Positions 43,386 through 51,749 of a stretch of 64,000 nucleotides of DNA are shown one piece after another. The notes below the pieces were generated by a model. It worked only from the letters and a program-made list of their open reading frames with translations. It made no database searches and was not told the DNA's origin. This stretch comes from JBCCJA01 sp039045975 (lineage in GTDB: Bacteria; Planctomycetota; Planctomycetia; Planctomycetales; Planctomycetaceae). Both the position numbers and the translations under genes were made by a program. The stretch lies in contig JBCCJA010000013.1 of assembly GCA_039045975.1 (NCBI GenBank), positions 7,300 through 71,299 of the forward strand, written 5' to 3'. How positions within the stretch are numbered: position 1 is the first letter of the stretch; every line of letters begins with the position of its first letter.

Positions 43386-44396
43386 ATGAACGTCCTCTCC
43401 GGCATCCAGCCGACCGGCCGCTTCCACTGGGGCAACTATTTCGGCGCCGTCGCGCAATACATCGCCCTGCAGGACGAGGCCGACCGCGCGTTCTATTTCA
43501 TCGCCGACCTGCACGCGTTGACGACCGTCCGCGGCGAGGCCGACACGCTGCGTCAGAACACGCGGGACGCGGTGCTCGACCTGTTGGCGTTGGGGCTCGA
43601 CCCCGACAAGGCGACCCTGTTCCGCCAGTCCGACGTGCCGGAAGTCACCGAACTGTTCTGGCTGCTGTTGTCGATCACGCAGATGCATCTGCTCGACAAA
43701 GGGCATTCCTATAAAGACAAGAAGGACCGCGGCCTGCCGGCCGACGCGGGATTATATACATACCCGATCCTGCAGGCGGCCGACATCTTGTTGTACGACT
43801 CGGACACCGTCCCGGTCGGGGCCGATCAGGTCCAACACATCGAGATCACCCGCGACCTCGCCCAACGCTTTAATAATATCTACGGCGGGCCCGGTTGCGG
43901 CGAAGAGGGCGGCCCCCCGCCGCTGCTCGTGCCGCCCGCCGCCCGCGTCTTGGACGCGTCGGCCAAAGTCGTCGGCACCGACGGCGAGAAGATGTCGAAG
44001 AGCTACGGCAACGCGATCGAGATATTTTTGGAGCCAAAAAAGCTCCGTAAAAAGATCATGGGGATAAAGACCGACTCGACGCCGGTCGAGGACGCCAAAG
44101 ACCCGGAGACGTGTTCGGTCGTGACGCTGTATAAACTCTTCGCGACGGCCGAGGAGGCCGAGACGCTCGCCGGACGGTATCGGGCCGGCGGGATCGGCTA
44201 CGGGGAGTCGAAGCAGCTGCTGTTCGAAGCGGCCGACCGCTTCTTCGGCCCGGCCCGCGAACGGCGGGCCGACTTGGAACAAGCCCCCGACATCGTCGAC
44301 CGCGTCCTCGCCGCCGGTGCCGCCCCCGCCCGGGCGAAGGGGGCCGAAGTCATGGACCGTGTGCGGACCGCCGCCGGGATCGGGACGCCGGCATGA
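43386..44396 (+). CDS. trpS: Tryptophanyl-tRNA synthetase
   Basis: The enzyme charges tRNA(Trp). The ATG at 43386 gives 336 residues. It has the HIGH-like signature GIQPTGRFHWGNYFG (about 6-20), FIADLHALTT, LYTYPILQAADILLY, VGADQVQHIEITRDLAQRFN, and the KMSKS loop in GTDGEKMSKSYGN (near 202). It is class I, of normal bacterial length. It is 28 bp downstream of pyrD and probably cotranscribed. No T-box or Trp leader was seen. Confidence 0.96.
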   Translation: MNVLSGIQPTGRFHWGNYFGAVAQYIALQDEADRAFYFIADLHALTTVRGEADTLRQNTRDAVLDLLALGLDPDKATLFRQSDVPEVTELFWLLLSITQMHLLDKGHSYKDKKDRGLPADAGLYTYPILQAADILLYDSDTVPVGADQVQHIEITRDLAQRFNNIYGGPGCGEEGGPPPLLVPPAARVLDASAKVVGTDGEKMSKSYGNAIEIFLEPKKLRKKIMGIKTDSTPVEDAKDPETCSVVTLYKLFATAEEAETLAGRYRAGGIGYGESKQLLFEAADRFFGPARERRADLEQAPDIVDRVLAAGAAPARAKGAEVMDRVRTAAGIGTPA

Positions 44397-44480
44397 CGCC
44401 CGTCCGACCCGATCTTGACGCGGCCGACCCCGGCCGGCTCGACTCTGCGGCCACATGAACCGAACGCGGACGGCGGACCG

Positions 44481-44885
44481 ATGATCGCGGGGCTGGGGAC
44501 CGACATTGTCGAGATCGGCCGCGTCGCGGGTCTGCTCGACCGGCACGGCCGCGAGTTCGCCGAGCGGCACTTCACGGCCCACGAACGCGACTACTGCGAC
44601 CGCTTCAAGCGGGCCGCCGAGCGTTACGCCGGTCGCTGGGCCGCGAAAGAGGCGGTCGTGAAGGCCCTCGGCACCGGCTTCGTCCCGGGCGTCCGCTGGC
44701 TCGAGATCGAAGTCCGCACCACGCCGAGCGGAAAGCCGGAACTGGTCCTCTCCGGCGAGACACTGGGAACGGCCGCGGCCCGCGGCGTCGGGTCGGTGCT
44801 CGTCACGATCTCGCACGGCAAGGACTACGCGACCGCGACCGCGATCGCGTTGGCCGCGGGAAGCCCCACGCCCCCCGTTCTTTGA
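44481..44885 (+). CDS. acpS: Holo-[acyl-carrier-protein] synthase
   Basis: AcpS transfers phosphopantetheine from CoA to apo-ACP. The ATG at 44481 gives 134 residues with IAGLGTDIVEIGRVAGLLDR (magnesium Asp), the conserved YAGRWAAKEAVVKALGTG helix and LVTISHGKDYATATAIAL at the end. It is the third gene of the pyrD-trpS-acpS run and ends 3 bp from a convergent gene. Confidence 0.95.
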   Translation: MIAGLGTDIVEIGRVAGLLDRHGREFAERHFTAHERDYCDRFKRAAERYAGRWAAKEAVVKALGTGFVPGVRWLEIEVRTTPSGKPELVLSGETLGTAAARGVGSVLVTISHGKDYATATAIALAAGSPTPPVL

Positions 44886-44888
44886 CCG

Positions 44889-45377
44889 CTACCCGACCGA
44901 GCCGCCGCCGGCTTCTGTGTCGGTCAGTCCGGGTTCGACGTCCTCGGGCGGGACGGCCAACACGCGGACGCGGCAGGCGTGCCCTTCAGCCGACCCGACG
45001 AGCGTGACGCCGGCGTGATACGGCCTGTGCTCGTCGGCGGTGACGCCGGGGAAGGCCTCGAACCGCAGCGATTCGACCTCGTCGAACAGCCGCGTGAACC
45101 CGGCGAGGTCGAAGTGGAAGTCGGCCGGAACGCGTCGGCCGTCGTCAGGACCGCCGACCCGTTCGGTCACCCCGAGGAAGAACGTCACCGCCCACAGGCC
45201 TTCGACCGGGGCGCACTCGAAGCCGACGCGGGCGATGTCCTCGATCGGCTCGAAGTGTTCGGCGACCTCGCCGACGAGCCGGTCGATCCAGTCGGGCCGG
45301 GCGACCGCCGGGGCCGACCGGCGGCGGTCTTCGAGGTCGCGGACGAGGTGGTCGACGAGCAAACGGGGTCTGGGCAT
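44889..45377 (-). CDS. Hypothetical protein
   Basis: The 162-residue soluble protein is acidic. Its N-terminus reads PRPRLLVDHLVRDLEDRRRS; conserved-looking strands VGFECAPVEGLWAVTFFLGV and RRVPADFHFDLAGFTRLFDE follow. No signal peptide or catalytic motif was seen. The even codon bias and lack of low complexity until the last 15 residues support coding. Confidence 0.6.
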   Translation of the reverse strand: MPRPRLLVDHLVRDLEDRRRSAPAVARPDWIDRLVGEVAEHFEPIEDIARVGFECAPVEGLWAVTFFLGVTERVGGPDDGRRVPADFHFDLAGFTRLFDEVESLRFEAFPGVTADEHRPYHAGVTLVGSAEGHACRVRVLAVPPEDVEPGLTDTEAGGGSVG

Positions 45378-45808
45378 CGGTGGCGGCGGCCGGGTCGGCC
45401 GGAGGGCTGGGTCGGTGTCGGTCGTGCTGCGTGTGCAGGGTCAACATCGGCCACGCGGCCGGCCCGTCGGTCGCGAACCGATCGGGCGCGGCGGAATTCG
45501 TCCTTCGGGCGGTCGATCGAGGGGTGTTTTGCCGGCTGCACGGGGCTCCGCGTCGGCGTCGTCGGCATTTCCTGCATTTCGGCTCATGTCCGACGAAATC
45601 GGTACGCCGCGAACGTCACGAATCGGTCGGCGGTCGGTTCACGAGCTATGCCGTTAGACTTCACGTCCGATCTTTCGCGGATCACCCGCCTTGCGTCGTC
45701 AGACGCGAGGGCCTTCGCGGTAGGCGTCCGATTCAGCGGGCGTCGACGCAAAAATCCCTCGCCGCTGACGCGGCAAGGCTGGTGACGGCCCGACCTTCCG
45801 GACCAGTA
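45378..45808. other. Intergenic region upstream of argB
   Basis: 431 bp between the divergent start of the hypothetical gene and argB. Apart from the inverted repeat at 45688-45779, no gene or recognised regulatory motif was seen. Confidence 0.5.
45688..45779. repeat. Imperfect inverted repeat upstream of argB
   Basis: 24-bp arms (45688-45711 and 45756-45779, GCCTTGCGTCGTCAGACGCG versus the complement of CGCTGACGCGGCAAGGC) pair with about four mismatches. It ends 29 bp before the ATG of argB and resembles the GTCAGC/GCGAGG core of family B. Confidence 0.6.
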
Positions 45809-46678
45809 ATGCACACCGCCGTCGAGAAAGCGGGCGTCCTCGTCGAGGCGCTCGCCTACATCCGCCGCTTCCGCGGCAAGTATGTCGTCATCAAGCTCGG
45901 CGGGGCCGCGCTCGAACAGGAGGCCGCCGTCCGCGACCTGCTGACCGACGTGCTCTTCCTGGAAACGGTCGGTATGAAGCCGGTCCTCGTGCACGGGGGC
46001 GGGAAGGCGATCTCGGCCGCGATGGCGCACGAGGGCGTCGAGCCGACCTTCGTCCGCGGCCGACGCGTCACCGACGCGGCGACGATGGAGGTCGTCGGCA
46101 AGACGCTGACCGGGATCTCGGCCGACCTCGCCGCCGAGATCGAACGCCAGGGCGGCAAGGCCGCCCCGCTGCACTACGGCACGTACAACGCCCTGATCGG
46201 CGAACGCATCACCGTCGACGTCGAGGGCGAGGCCGTCGATTTGGGACGTGTCGGCGAGGTCGTCGACGCCGTCCGGCCGCTGATCGAGCACACGCTCGAG
46301 ACCGGCGTCGTGCCGGTCATCCCGTCGGTCGTCCTCGACCGCGACGGCGGGAAGCTGAACGTCAACGCCGACACGGCGGCCGCCTGCGTCGCGAGGCTGC
46401 TGCGGGCGGAGAAGCTCGTGTTCCTCTCCGACGTCCCCGGCATCTACCGCGACAAGGACGACGCCGACACGCTGATCCGCCACGTCTCGGCGTCGGAGGC
46501 CCGCGGCCTGATCGCCGACGGCGTCATCGCCGGCGGCATGATCCCGAAGGTCGAGGCGGCACTGGAAGCCCTCGCCGCGGGCGTCGGCAAAGTTCACATG
46601 GTCGACGGCCGCATGCCCCACTCGGTGCTGTTGGAGGTGTATTCCGAGGCGGGCGTGGGGACGGAGATCGTGGGGTGA
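45809..46678 (+). CDS. argB: Acetylglutamate kinase
   Basis: ArgB phosphorylates N-acetylglutamate in arginine synthesis. The 289-residue protein has VEALAYIRRFRGKYVVIKLG, VLVHGGGKAIS, the SVVLDRDGGKLNVNADTAA block and FLSDVPGIY, GGMIPKVEAALEAL. The ATG at 45809 matches the family N-terminus. The last 14 codons plus stop are duplicated 785 bp downstream (47417-47464), marking the insertion of a REP/RAYT unit exactly at the gene end. The coding sequence itself is intact. Confidence 0.95.
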   Translation: MHTAVEKAGVLVEALAYIRRFRGKYVVIKLGGAALEQEAAVRDLLTDVLFLETVGMKPVLVHGGGKAISAAMAHEGVEPTFVRGRRVTDAATMEVVGKTLTGISADLAAEIERQGGKAAPLHYGTYNALIGERITVDVEGEAVDLGRVGEVVDAVRPLIEHTLETGVVPVIPSVVLDRDGGKLNVNADTAAACVARLLRAEKLVFLSDVPGIYRDKDDADTLIRHVSASEARGLIADGVIAGGMIPKVEAALEALAAGVGKVHMVDGRMPHSVLLEVYSEAGVGTEIVG

Positions 46679-46679
46679 G
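46632..46679 (+). repeat. 48-bp direct repeat, left copy (end of argB)
   Basis: TGGAGGTGTATTCCGAGGCG through TGGGGTGAG covers the last codons of argB and one base beyond. It recurs at 47417-47464 with one synonymous difference (GGC to GGG). Confidence 0.95.
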
Positions 46680-46684
46680 CGACC

Positions 46685-46711
46685 GTAGGGCAGGGCTCGC
46701 CCTGCCGACAC
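46685..46711. repeat. REP palindrome, left border of RAYT unit (R2)
   Basis: GTAGGGCAGGGCTCGCCCTG, then CCGACAC, forms a near-perfect hairpin. The same sequence is at 47325-47352. Confidence 0.85.
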
Positions 46712-46764
46712 GCCCCTACACCGAGAGACGCCGGTAATAAATTTAGCCCGCACGCAATCCCGCT

Positions 46765-47328
46765 ATGCCGGACTACCGCCGAGCCCACGTCCCCGGCGGT
46801 ACGTTCTTTTTCACGGTCGTCACCCACGGCCGCCGTCCCCTGTTCCGGGATCCCGGCGTGGTCGAACGTCTCCGCGAAGCGATCCGAGTCGAACGGGTAC
46901 GTCGCCCCTTCACGATCGACGCCTTCGTCGTGTTGCCCGATCACCTGCACGCGATCTGGACGCTGCCGCCTGGCGACGGCGACTTCTCGATACGTTGGTC
47001 GGCGATCAAGGCTCATTTCACGAGAGCACACCTCGCGGCCGGGGGGTCGGAAGGCGAACCGACGGCCGGCGAGTTGTTCGGCGACCGCCGCGCCGTTTGG
47101 CAACCACGGTTCTGGGAACACACGATCTCGGATGACACCGATTTCGAACGGCACTTCGATTACGTGCACTACAACCCGGTAAGACACGGCTTTGTCGCCT
47201 GTCCCTCCGAATGGCCGGCTTCGACGTTCGCCCACTGGGTGGCCCGCGGCGTTTATCCGCCCGATTGGGCCTGTGGGAACACCGCGTTCCGCCCTCCGTC
47301 GGAGGGGCTTTACGGGGAACCCGAGTAG
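46765..47328 (+). CDS. REP-associated tyrosine transposase (RAYT, IS200-like Y1 family)
   Basis: The 187-residue protein has the HUH nuclease motif VLPDHLHAIWTLP (His60, His62) and the nucleophile Tyr in HFDYVHYNPVRHGFV (Tyr136). The start PDYRRAHVPGGTFFFTVVTH is typical of RAYTs. These enzymes nick and rejoin single-stranded REP hairpins. It has no partner accessory gene. REP palindromes lie on both sides, and the stop codon TAG is part of the downstream REP. The length is normal and all catalytic residues are present, so it may be active. Confidence 0.92.
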   Translation: MPDYRRAHVPGGTFFFTVVTHGRRPLFRDPGVVERLREAIRVERVRRPFTIDAFVVLPDHLHAIWTLPPGDGDFSIRWSAIKAHFTRAHLAAGGSEGEPTAGELFGDRRAVWQPRFWEHTISDDTDFERHFDYVHYNPVRHGFVACPSEWPASTFAHWVARGVYPPDWACGNTAFRPPSEGLYGEPE

Positions 47329-47352
47329 GGCAGGGCTCGCCCTGCCGACGCG
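47325..47352. repeat. REP palindrome overlapping the RAYT stop codon (R3)
   Basis: Same sequence and orientation as R2; the first bases GTAG contain the RAYT stop codon. Confidence 0.85.
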
Positions 47353-47384
47353 TACCTGCGACGGATGCCTCCAGTAGTAGCCGC

Positions 47385-47412
47385 GTGTCGGCAGGCCGAG
47401 GCCTGCCCTACG
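47385..47412. repeat. REP palindrome, right border of RAYT unit, inverted (R4)
   Basis: GTCGGCAGGCCGAGGCCTGC, then CCTACGTC, is inverse to R2 and R3 and ends 4 bp before the right 48-bp direct repeat. Confidence 0.82.
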
Positions 47413-47416
47413 TCTC

Positions 47417-47464
47417 TGGAGGTGTATTCCGAGGCGGGGGTGGGGACGGAGATCGTGGGGTGAG
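47417..47464 (+). repeat. 48-bp direct repeat, right copy (remnant of argB end)
   Basis: A non-functional second copy of the argB tail codons and stop. It is followed by AT-richer DNA leading to the PEP-CTERM gene. Confidence 0.93.
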
Positions 47465-47594
47465 TGAAAAAGACGACAAGAAACGTTCCGGCACATGAAG
47501 AGCCCGCCCAGCAGATGTACGAGTTTCGTCTTGCGTTTCCGACCGACTCACCGCAAATTGCTGGGGAAATCCTCGATGTTGATTAGTCGATCAC

Positions 47595-48296
47595 ATGTCG
47601 CGACAAACGCTTACGGCCGCAGTGCTTCTATTGTCCCTGGCGTGTGCTTCCGCCCGGGCCTCGACCGTGACATACACGTGGTCGGGTTTTGTCGAGAACC
47701 CGAACCCTAACGGCTTCGGGGTCGTAGGCGATGGGAACGCGAATACACGCGACGTGAACACGCCGTTCGACATCACGGTATTCGTGGACAAGCAGGCGAC
47801 CGATCGCAATCAGTCTGTGAACAGTGCTTCGTTTCTGGTCGACCAATTTGACCTACGAATCGGGACAAATAATCTGACGATCGATGATGTTTCTGGCAGT
47901 ATTCCACGGGTGGATGGAAAACCTTTTATCGGCATCACGTTTCGGCAGAACGGATCTATTGACAATCTGATTCTCGGGACGCTTCTGGACGACGGAACGA
48001 CCGACCCCTTTCCGATATTTTTCTCTGTTTCGTTCACCGGGCGGCCGTTTCAATTCGCGGCCGATGGCATCGATAGCCCGCCCGAATTTGGTTCCCTCGC
48101 AAGTTTTGGGATCAGCGCCGGCACTTCGGGAAATACCCTCGCGTATTTAGATGGCGCGACAGTATCTTCGACGGTAATCCAAACGGTCATTCCGGAACCT
48201 ACGACGCTCGCTTTGATTTCAGCGGGTATAGCCGCGGTCGGGGCATTCAGGTACAGGCCAGGAACGGCTCAAGAGTCACACAGGTCACGAAGTTGA
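47595..48296 (+). CDS. PEP-CTERM sorting-domain protein
   Basis: The 233-residue protein has a signal peptide (MSRQTLTAAVLLLSLACASA). A mature domain follows with beta-rich, Asn/Asp/Phe-containing sequence (TYTWSGFVENPNPNGFGVVG), and then a C-terminal sorting signal IPEPTTLALISAGIAAVGAF with basic RYRPG. PEP-CTERM proteins are exported, cut and anchored by an exosortase and are often linked to exopolysaccharide. The gene and the 500 bp after it are AT-richer than surrounding genes and use different codons, suggesting recent acquisition. No exosortase gene is in the window. Confidence 0.87.
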   Translation: MSRQTLTAAVLLLSLACASARASTVTYTWSGFVENPNPNGFGVVGDGNANTRDVNTPFDITVFVDKQATDRNQSVNSASFLVDQFDLRIGTNNLTIDDVSGSIPRVDGKPFIGITFRQNGSIDNLILGTLLDDGTTDPFPIFFSVSFTGRPFQFAADGIDSPPEFGSLASFGISAGTSGNTLAYLDGATVSSTVIQTVIPEPTTLALISAGIAAVGAFRYRPGTAQESHRSRS

Positions 48297-48830
48297 ATTC
48301 TGCCTGGCCATCAACACCTTGCTATTTTGATTCTCAAGACTGTCTTCAAGGTCGCCAGGTCGACTTCAGGTGGCTAGTACTTCGTGCTGGATATAGAATG
48401 GCGTCGACCTGTGAGGTCGGTATCAGGATTTTCCGCTACCGGGCCAGATCCGCGTTTAAGCTGCCGCCGGTGGCCATTTAGGCAGGCCGATATCGTCCTG
48501 TCGAGAGATTCAGAAGGGTAACTCTCGACCGGTTCACGTCGTTTTTCACTTTATTGTTCCTGATGAAGAGACGAGGTTTAACAGACGACGGTCTCGGACG
48601 AACGCGATCCGGCTCGCGCGGGTGTGCCTGGTACTAACCGCTTATCACCGAACTGTTGGGTCGGTGATGTCCCTTTTCCGCGTCCGTTCGCGTGGTCTTG
48701 GCGTCTCGGAAACGCGAAGATCTGCTTTGCCGATCGCATGCTGCGAGCCGGTCGACTTAAGTCAGCGGTGGCGGCGGGAGGCGTCAGACGGTTTCATACC
48801 GCCGTCAGTTCGAACCGCAGGACCTCTCGC
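48297..48830. other. AT-richer gene-free interval upstream of pgi
   Basis: The 534 bp hold only short frames without coding character. The sequence TAGTACTTCGTGCTG near 48374 resembles the hairpin core of family D. The base composition continues that of the PEP-CTERM gene. The pgi promoter must lie near the right end, but no clear boxes were seen. Confidence 0.5.
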
Positions 48831-50219
48831 ATGCTCACCTACGACCCCTCCGCCGCCGCCCCCTACCTCGCCGACGGGGCCGTCGATGCTCTGACGCCCG
48901 CGCTCGAGGCCGCCCGCAAGGAGGTGGTCGACGACGTCGCGCTCATGGGCGGCGACGTGCCCGAGGCGAAGCGGCCGCTCGACGCCGGCTTCCTCGAGTT
49001 CCCCGCCATGCGGCTGGCGGAACTCGACGACGCGGACGCCCTCGTGCCGTCGATCGAGCGGGCCGCGAAGGCGTTCCGTGACGCCGTCGACGCCTGCCTC
49101 GTGCTCGGCATCGGCGGGTCGTACATGGGCATGAAGGCGATCCAGACCGCCCTGATGCACCCGTTCCACAACGAGCTCTGCCCCGTCGGCCGCCAGGGCG
49201 TCCCGCGGCTGTATTACGAGGGAAACAACGTCGACAACGACGAGGTCGCGGCCCTGCTCGACGTGCTCACCGCCGGCGACGCGACGAAGCCCGAGGGGAA
49301 GTTCGGCATCGTCTGCATCTCGAAGTCTGGCGGGACGCTGGAGACGGCGGCGGCGTTCCGGCTGTTCCGCGAGGCGCTCGAGCAGCACTACGGGCCCGAC
49401 TCGGACGAGGCGAAGAACCTCGTGATCCCGGTCACGGGCGGGGCCGGCTCGAAGCTGCGGGCCGTCGCCGAGGCGAAGGGCTATCCCGAGATGTTCCCCG
49501 TCCCCGACGGGATCGGCGGCCGCTTCAGCGTGCTGACGGCCGTCGGGCTGCTGCCGGCGGCGATCATGGACATCGACATCCGCGCGATGCTGCAGGGGGC
49601 CAAGGACGTCACCGAGCAGTTCAAAACGGCCCCGGTCGGCTCGAACCCGACGCTCGACTACGTCGCCTACTGCCACCTGTTCGAGCGGGACCACGGCATG
49701 GACGTGCGGCTGCTGAGCACGTGGGGCAAGAAGCTCGAATACATCGGGCTGTGGTACGACCAGCTGCTCGCCGAGTCGCTCGGCAAGGAAGAGAAGGGGG
49801 CCTTCCCGCTGACGGTTGTCAACACCCGCGACCTGCACAGCCGCGGACAGCAGCACCAGGAGGGCAAGCGGGACAAGTTCATCACGAACGTCTGCGTCAC
49901 CGAGCCGGGGGCCGACGCGGTCACGCTGCCCGAGGTCGCGGGCGATCATGACCAGCTCAATAAATACGCGGGCAAGACCTACCCGGAAATCTTAAACGCC
50001 GCGATCGCCGGCACGAACAAGGCCTACGACGACGACAAACGCCCGACGACGACGATCAACATCCCGACGCTCGACGCGTACCACGTCGGCGCACTGTTCC
50101 AGATGCTGATGATCGCGACCGTCGTCGAGGGCCGGCTGATCGGCATCAATCCTTACGGCCAGCCGGGCGTGGAGGCTTATAAAATTAACATGAACGCGAT
50201 TCTGAGCGGGGAGGGGTGA
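48831..50219 (+). CDS. pgi: Glucose-6-phosphate isomerase
   Basis: Pgi interconverts glucose-6-phosphate and fructose-6-phosphate. The ATG at 48831 gives 462 residues, the length of the short bacterial form. The open frame upstream to 48624 is discounted because it lacks family character and lies in AT-richer DNA. Blocks seen: VLGIGGSYMGMKAIQTAL, IVCISKSGGTLETAAAFRLF, VPDGIGGRFSVLTAVGLLP and the C-terminal YHVGALFQMLMIATVVEGRL, then NPYGQPGVEAYK with the catalytic Lys. The DNA returns to high GC with this gene. Confidence 0.95.
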   Translation: MLTYDPSAAAPYLADGAVDALTPALEAARKEVVDDVALMGGDVPEAKRPLDAGFLEFPAMRLAELDDADALVPSIERAAKAFRDAVDACLVLGIGGSYMGMKAIQTALMHPFHNELCPVGRQGVPRLYYEGNNVDNDEVAALLDVLTAGDATKPEGKFGIVCISKSGGTLETAAAFRLFREALEQHYGPDSDEAKNLVIPVTGGAGSKLRAVAEAKGYPEMFPVPDGIGGRFSVLTAVGLLPAAIMDIDIRAMLQGAKDVTEQFKTAPVGSNPTLDYVAYCHLFERDHGMDVRLLSTWGKKLEYIGLWYDQLLAESLGKEEKGAFPLTVVNTRDLHSRGQQHQEGKRDKFITNVCVTEPGADAVTLPEVAGDHDQLNKYAGKTYPEILNAAIAGTNKAYDDDKRPTTTINIPTLDAYHVGALFQMLMIATVVEGRLIGINPYGQPGVEAYKINMNAILSGEG

Positions 50220-50270
50220 TTCTCCTTTTGCGTGGATGGTTGAGGTTTCGTGCGTAATGGAGGCCACCCG

Positions 50271-51749
50271 ATGACCGCACCCGCTCCGCGTCGCCGCAAG
50301 CGGCCTGCCGACCTGCCGGCCCCGACACGGAGGCGGCCTCCCGATGCGAAAGCCCGAAAGGGTAAGAAGTCGGGCGGGTCCGGCGTCCCGTCATGGCTTG
50401 TGGCGGCGGGTCTGGGGCTCGCCTCGGTCGGTATCGCGATCGCGGTTGTAGTGTCGGTCGGCGGATCGTCCGGGCGGGCCGACGCTGAGGCGGCTTCGCC
50501 GGCCGCGGACGGTCTCGCGACCGGTGCGGACGGTCTTCTGCCGCGGTCTTATCGCCTCGAAAACGTCGAGCTCTCCTCGCCCACGCCGGTCACGGACGGC
50601 GTCACGGTCCGCGAGGGCACCTTCGTGCTCGCCGAGCCGGGCGACCCGGTCGAACCCGACATGTCGTTCCGCCTGTTCGAGCCGATCGAGCCGGCACCGC
50701 CGGGAGGCCGCCCCTGCATCCTCAACGCCCCGGCCGGGACGACCTTGCTGACCGGTTCCCGGGCCGACCCGGGCGACTATTACGCCGAGACCGTGCCTTA
50801 CGCCGAGCAGGGTTATACGGTCCTGCACTTTAGCCTGAGCGGCTACGTCCTCGACGGGCCGGAGGAGACTGTTAACGAACGGACCGCCGCGGCATATCGC
50901 GGGTTCCGGGCGGCCTCGGCAGGCGTGGTCAACGCCCAGATCGCGTTCGATTACGCCCGCACGCTGCCGGACGTCGATCCCGAGCGTATTTATATTGCGG
51001 GCCATAGCTCGGCCGGTACGCTCGCCTTGCTGTTCGGGACTCACGAGCCGCGGTTAGCCGGCGTGATCGCGTACGCCCCGGCGACCGACCTGTCGGCCCG
51101 TCTGGGGCCGATGATCGACGCACAGACGAGACGCTTCTTCCCGGGCATCGACGACTTCATCCGCGTCACCTCACCCGACAGTTACGACTTAAACATCCCG
51201 CTTTACGCGTTTCACGCCGCGGACGATTCGAACGTGCCTATCGAGGACGTTCGCGACTATTTCTGGGGCGTGCGAGACCGCGTCCCCGGCTGCGTCTTCA
51301 CGGTGGTCCCGACCGGGGGCCATTATCGATCGATGATCGACCGCGGCATCCCGTCCGCCCTCGACTGGCTCGACGGCCAAATGAACGGTGCGATCAAGAG
51401 TGTCTCGGACCAGGCGGACCAGAAGTCGATCGACCTTCGGACCGTTCGTCGATCACCGCCGGCGAGCCGGTCGGTCGAAGCCGAATCGGAAAATCGGCCC
51501 GTCTACCGCACCGCGCCCGGGTACCGATACTCGCCCCGCGATAGCCTCGCGCCGGTCGCGGTCGGGTCGGGGCCGAGGCCGCCGGTCGAGAACAGGCGGC
51601 GGTTGTCGTCGACGTTTTCGCGGAACTCGCGGGGGCGGGCCTCGGTGTCGGGGCCGGCGGCCGGGTCGGCGAAGGGGTCGAACCGCTGCAGCGACCGTTC
51701 CTCGACGACCTCCGGCGGGAGCGCGACGGTCGGCAGCCGCGTCTCGTAG
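50271..51749 (+). CDS. Membrane-anchored alpha/beta hydrolase with antisense-overlapping tail
   Basis: The ATG at 50271 has GGAGG 7 nt upstream. The N-terminus is basic and Pro-rich (1-40), then one membrane helix (about 43-66, WLVAAGLGLASVGIAIAVVV). A prolyl-oligopeptidase-like hydrolase domain follows (about 95-370) with GTTLLTGSRADPGDYY and the nucleophile in YIAGHSSAGTLAL. Candidate acid/His residues are HAADDSNVP and GGHYRSM. From about residue 385 the sequence becomes Arg/Ser-rich and non-conserved-looking, and 51503-51749 overlaps an antisense lipoprotein gene. The C-terminal 85 residues may be the result of stop-codon loss. Confidence 0.75.
   Translation: MTAPAPRRRKRPADLPAPTRRRPPDAKARKGKKSGGSGVPSWLVAAGLGLASVGIAIAVVVSVGGSSGRADAEAASPAADGLATGADGLLPRSYRLENVELSSPTPVTDGVTVREGTFVLAEPGDPVEPDMSFRLFEPIEPAPPGGRPCILNAPAGTTLLTGSRADPGDYYAETVPYAEQGYTVLHFSLSGYVLDGPEETVNERTAAAYRGFRAASAGVVNAQIAFDYARTLPDVDPERIYIAGHSSAGTLALLFGTHEPRLAGVIAYAPATDLSARLGPMIDAQTRRFFPGIDDFIRVTSPDSYDLNIPLYAFHAADDSNVPIEDVRDYFWGVRDRVPGCVFTVVPTGGHYRSMIDRGIPSALDWLDGQMNGAIKSVSDQADQKSIDLRTVRRSPPASRSVEAESENRPVYRTAPGYRYSPRDSLAPVAVGSGPRPPVENRRRLSSTFSRNSRGRASVSGPAAGSAKGSNRCSDRSSTTSGGSATVGSRVS

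Larger units (their letters stand above)
46680..47416 (+). mobile_element. REP-RAYT unit inserted at the end of argB
   Basis: The order is: left direct repeat, 5 bp, REP (46685-46711), RAYT gene, REP in the same orientation (47325-47352), REP in opposite orientation (47385-47412), 4 bp, right direct repeat. The flanking 48-bp duplication and terminal palindromes mark this as a discrete mobile or formerly mobile unit of about 737 bp. Confidence 0.8.

Noticed and set aside
45648..45785. A 45-codon ORF upstream of argB with eight Arg codons including CGT CGA CGC in the loop of an inverted repeat, suggesting an arginine attenuator
   Set aside because: The inverted repeat resembles dispersed family B, no T-rich terminator follows, the ORF has no ribosome site, and Arg codons are common in any GC-rich frame. 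The case is far weaker than that of leuA.
48374..48390. A third copy of family D upstream of pgi
   Set aside because: Only the short hairpin core (ACTTCGTGCTG) matches; the rest of the unit is absent.
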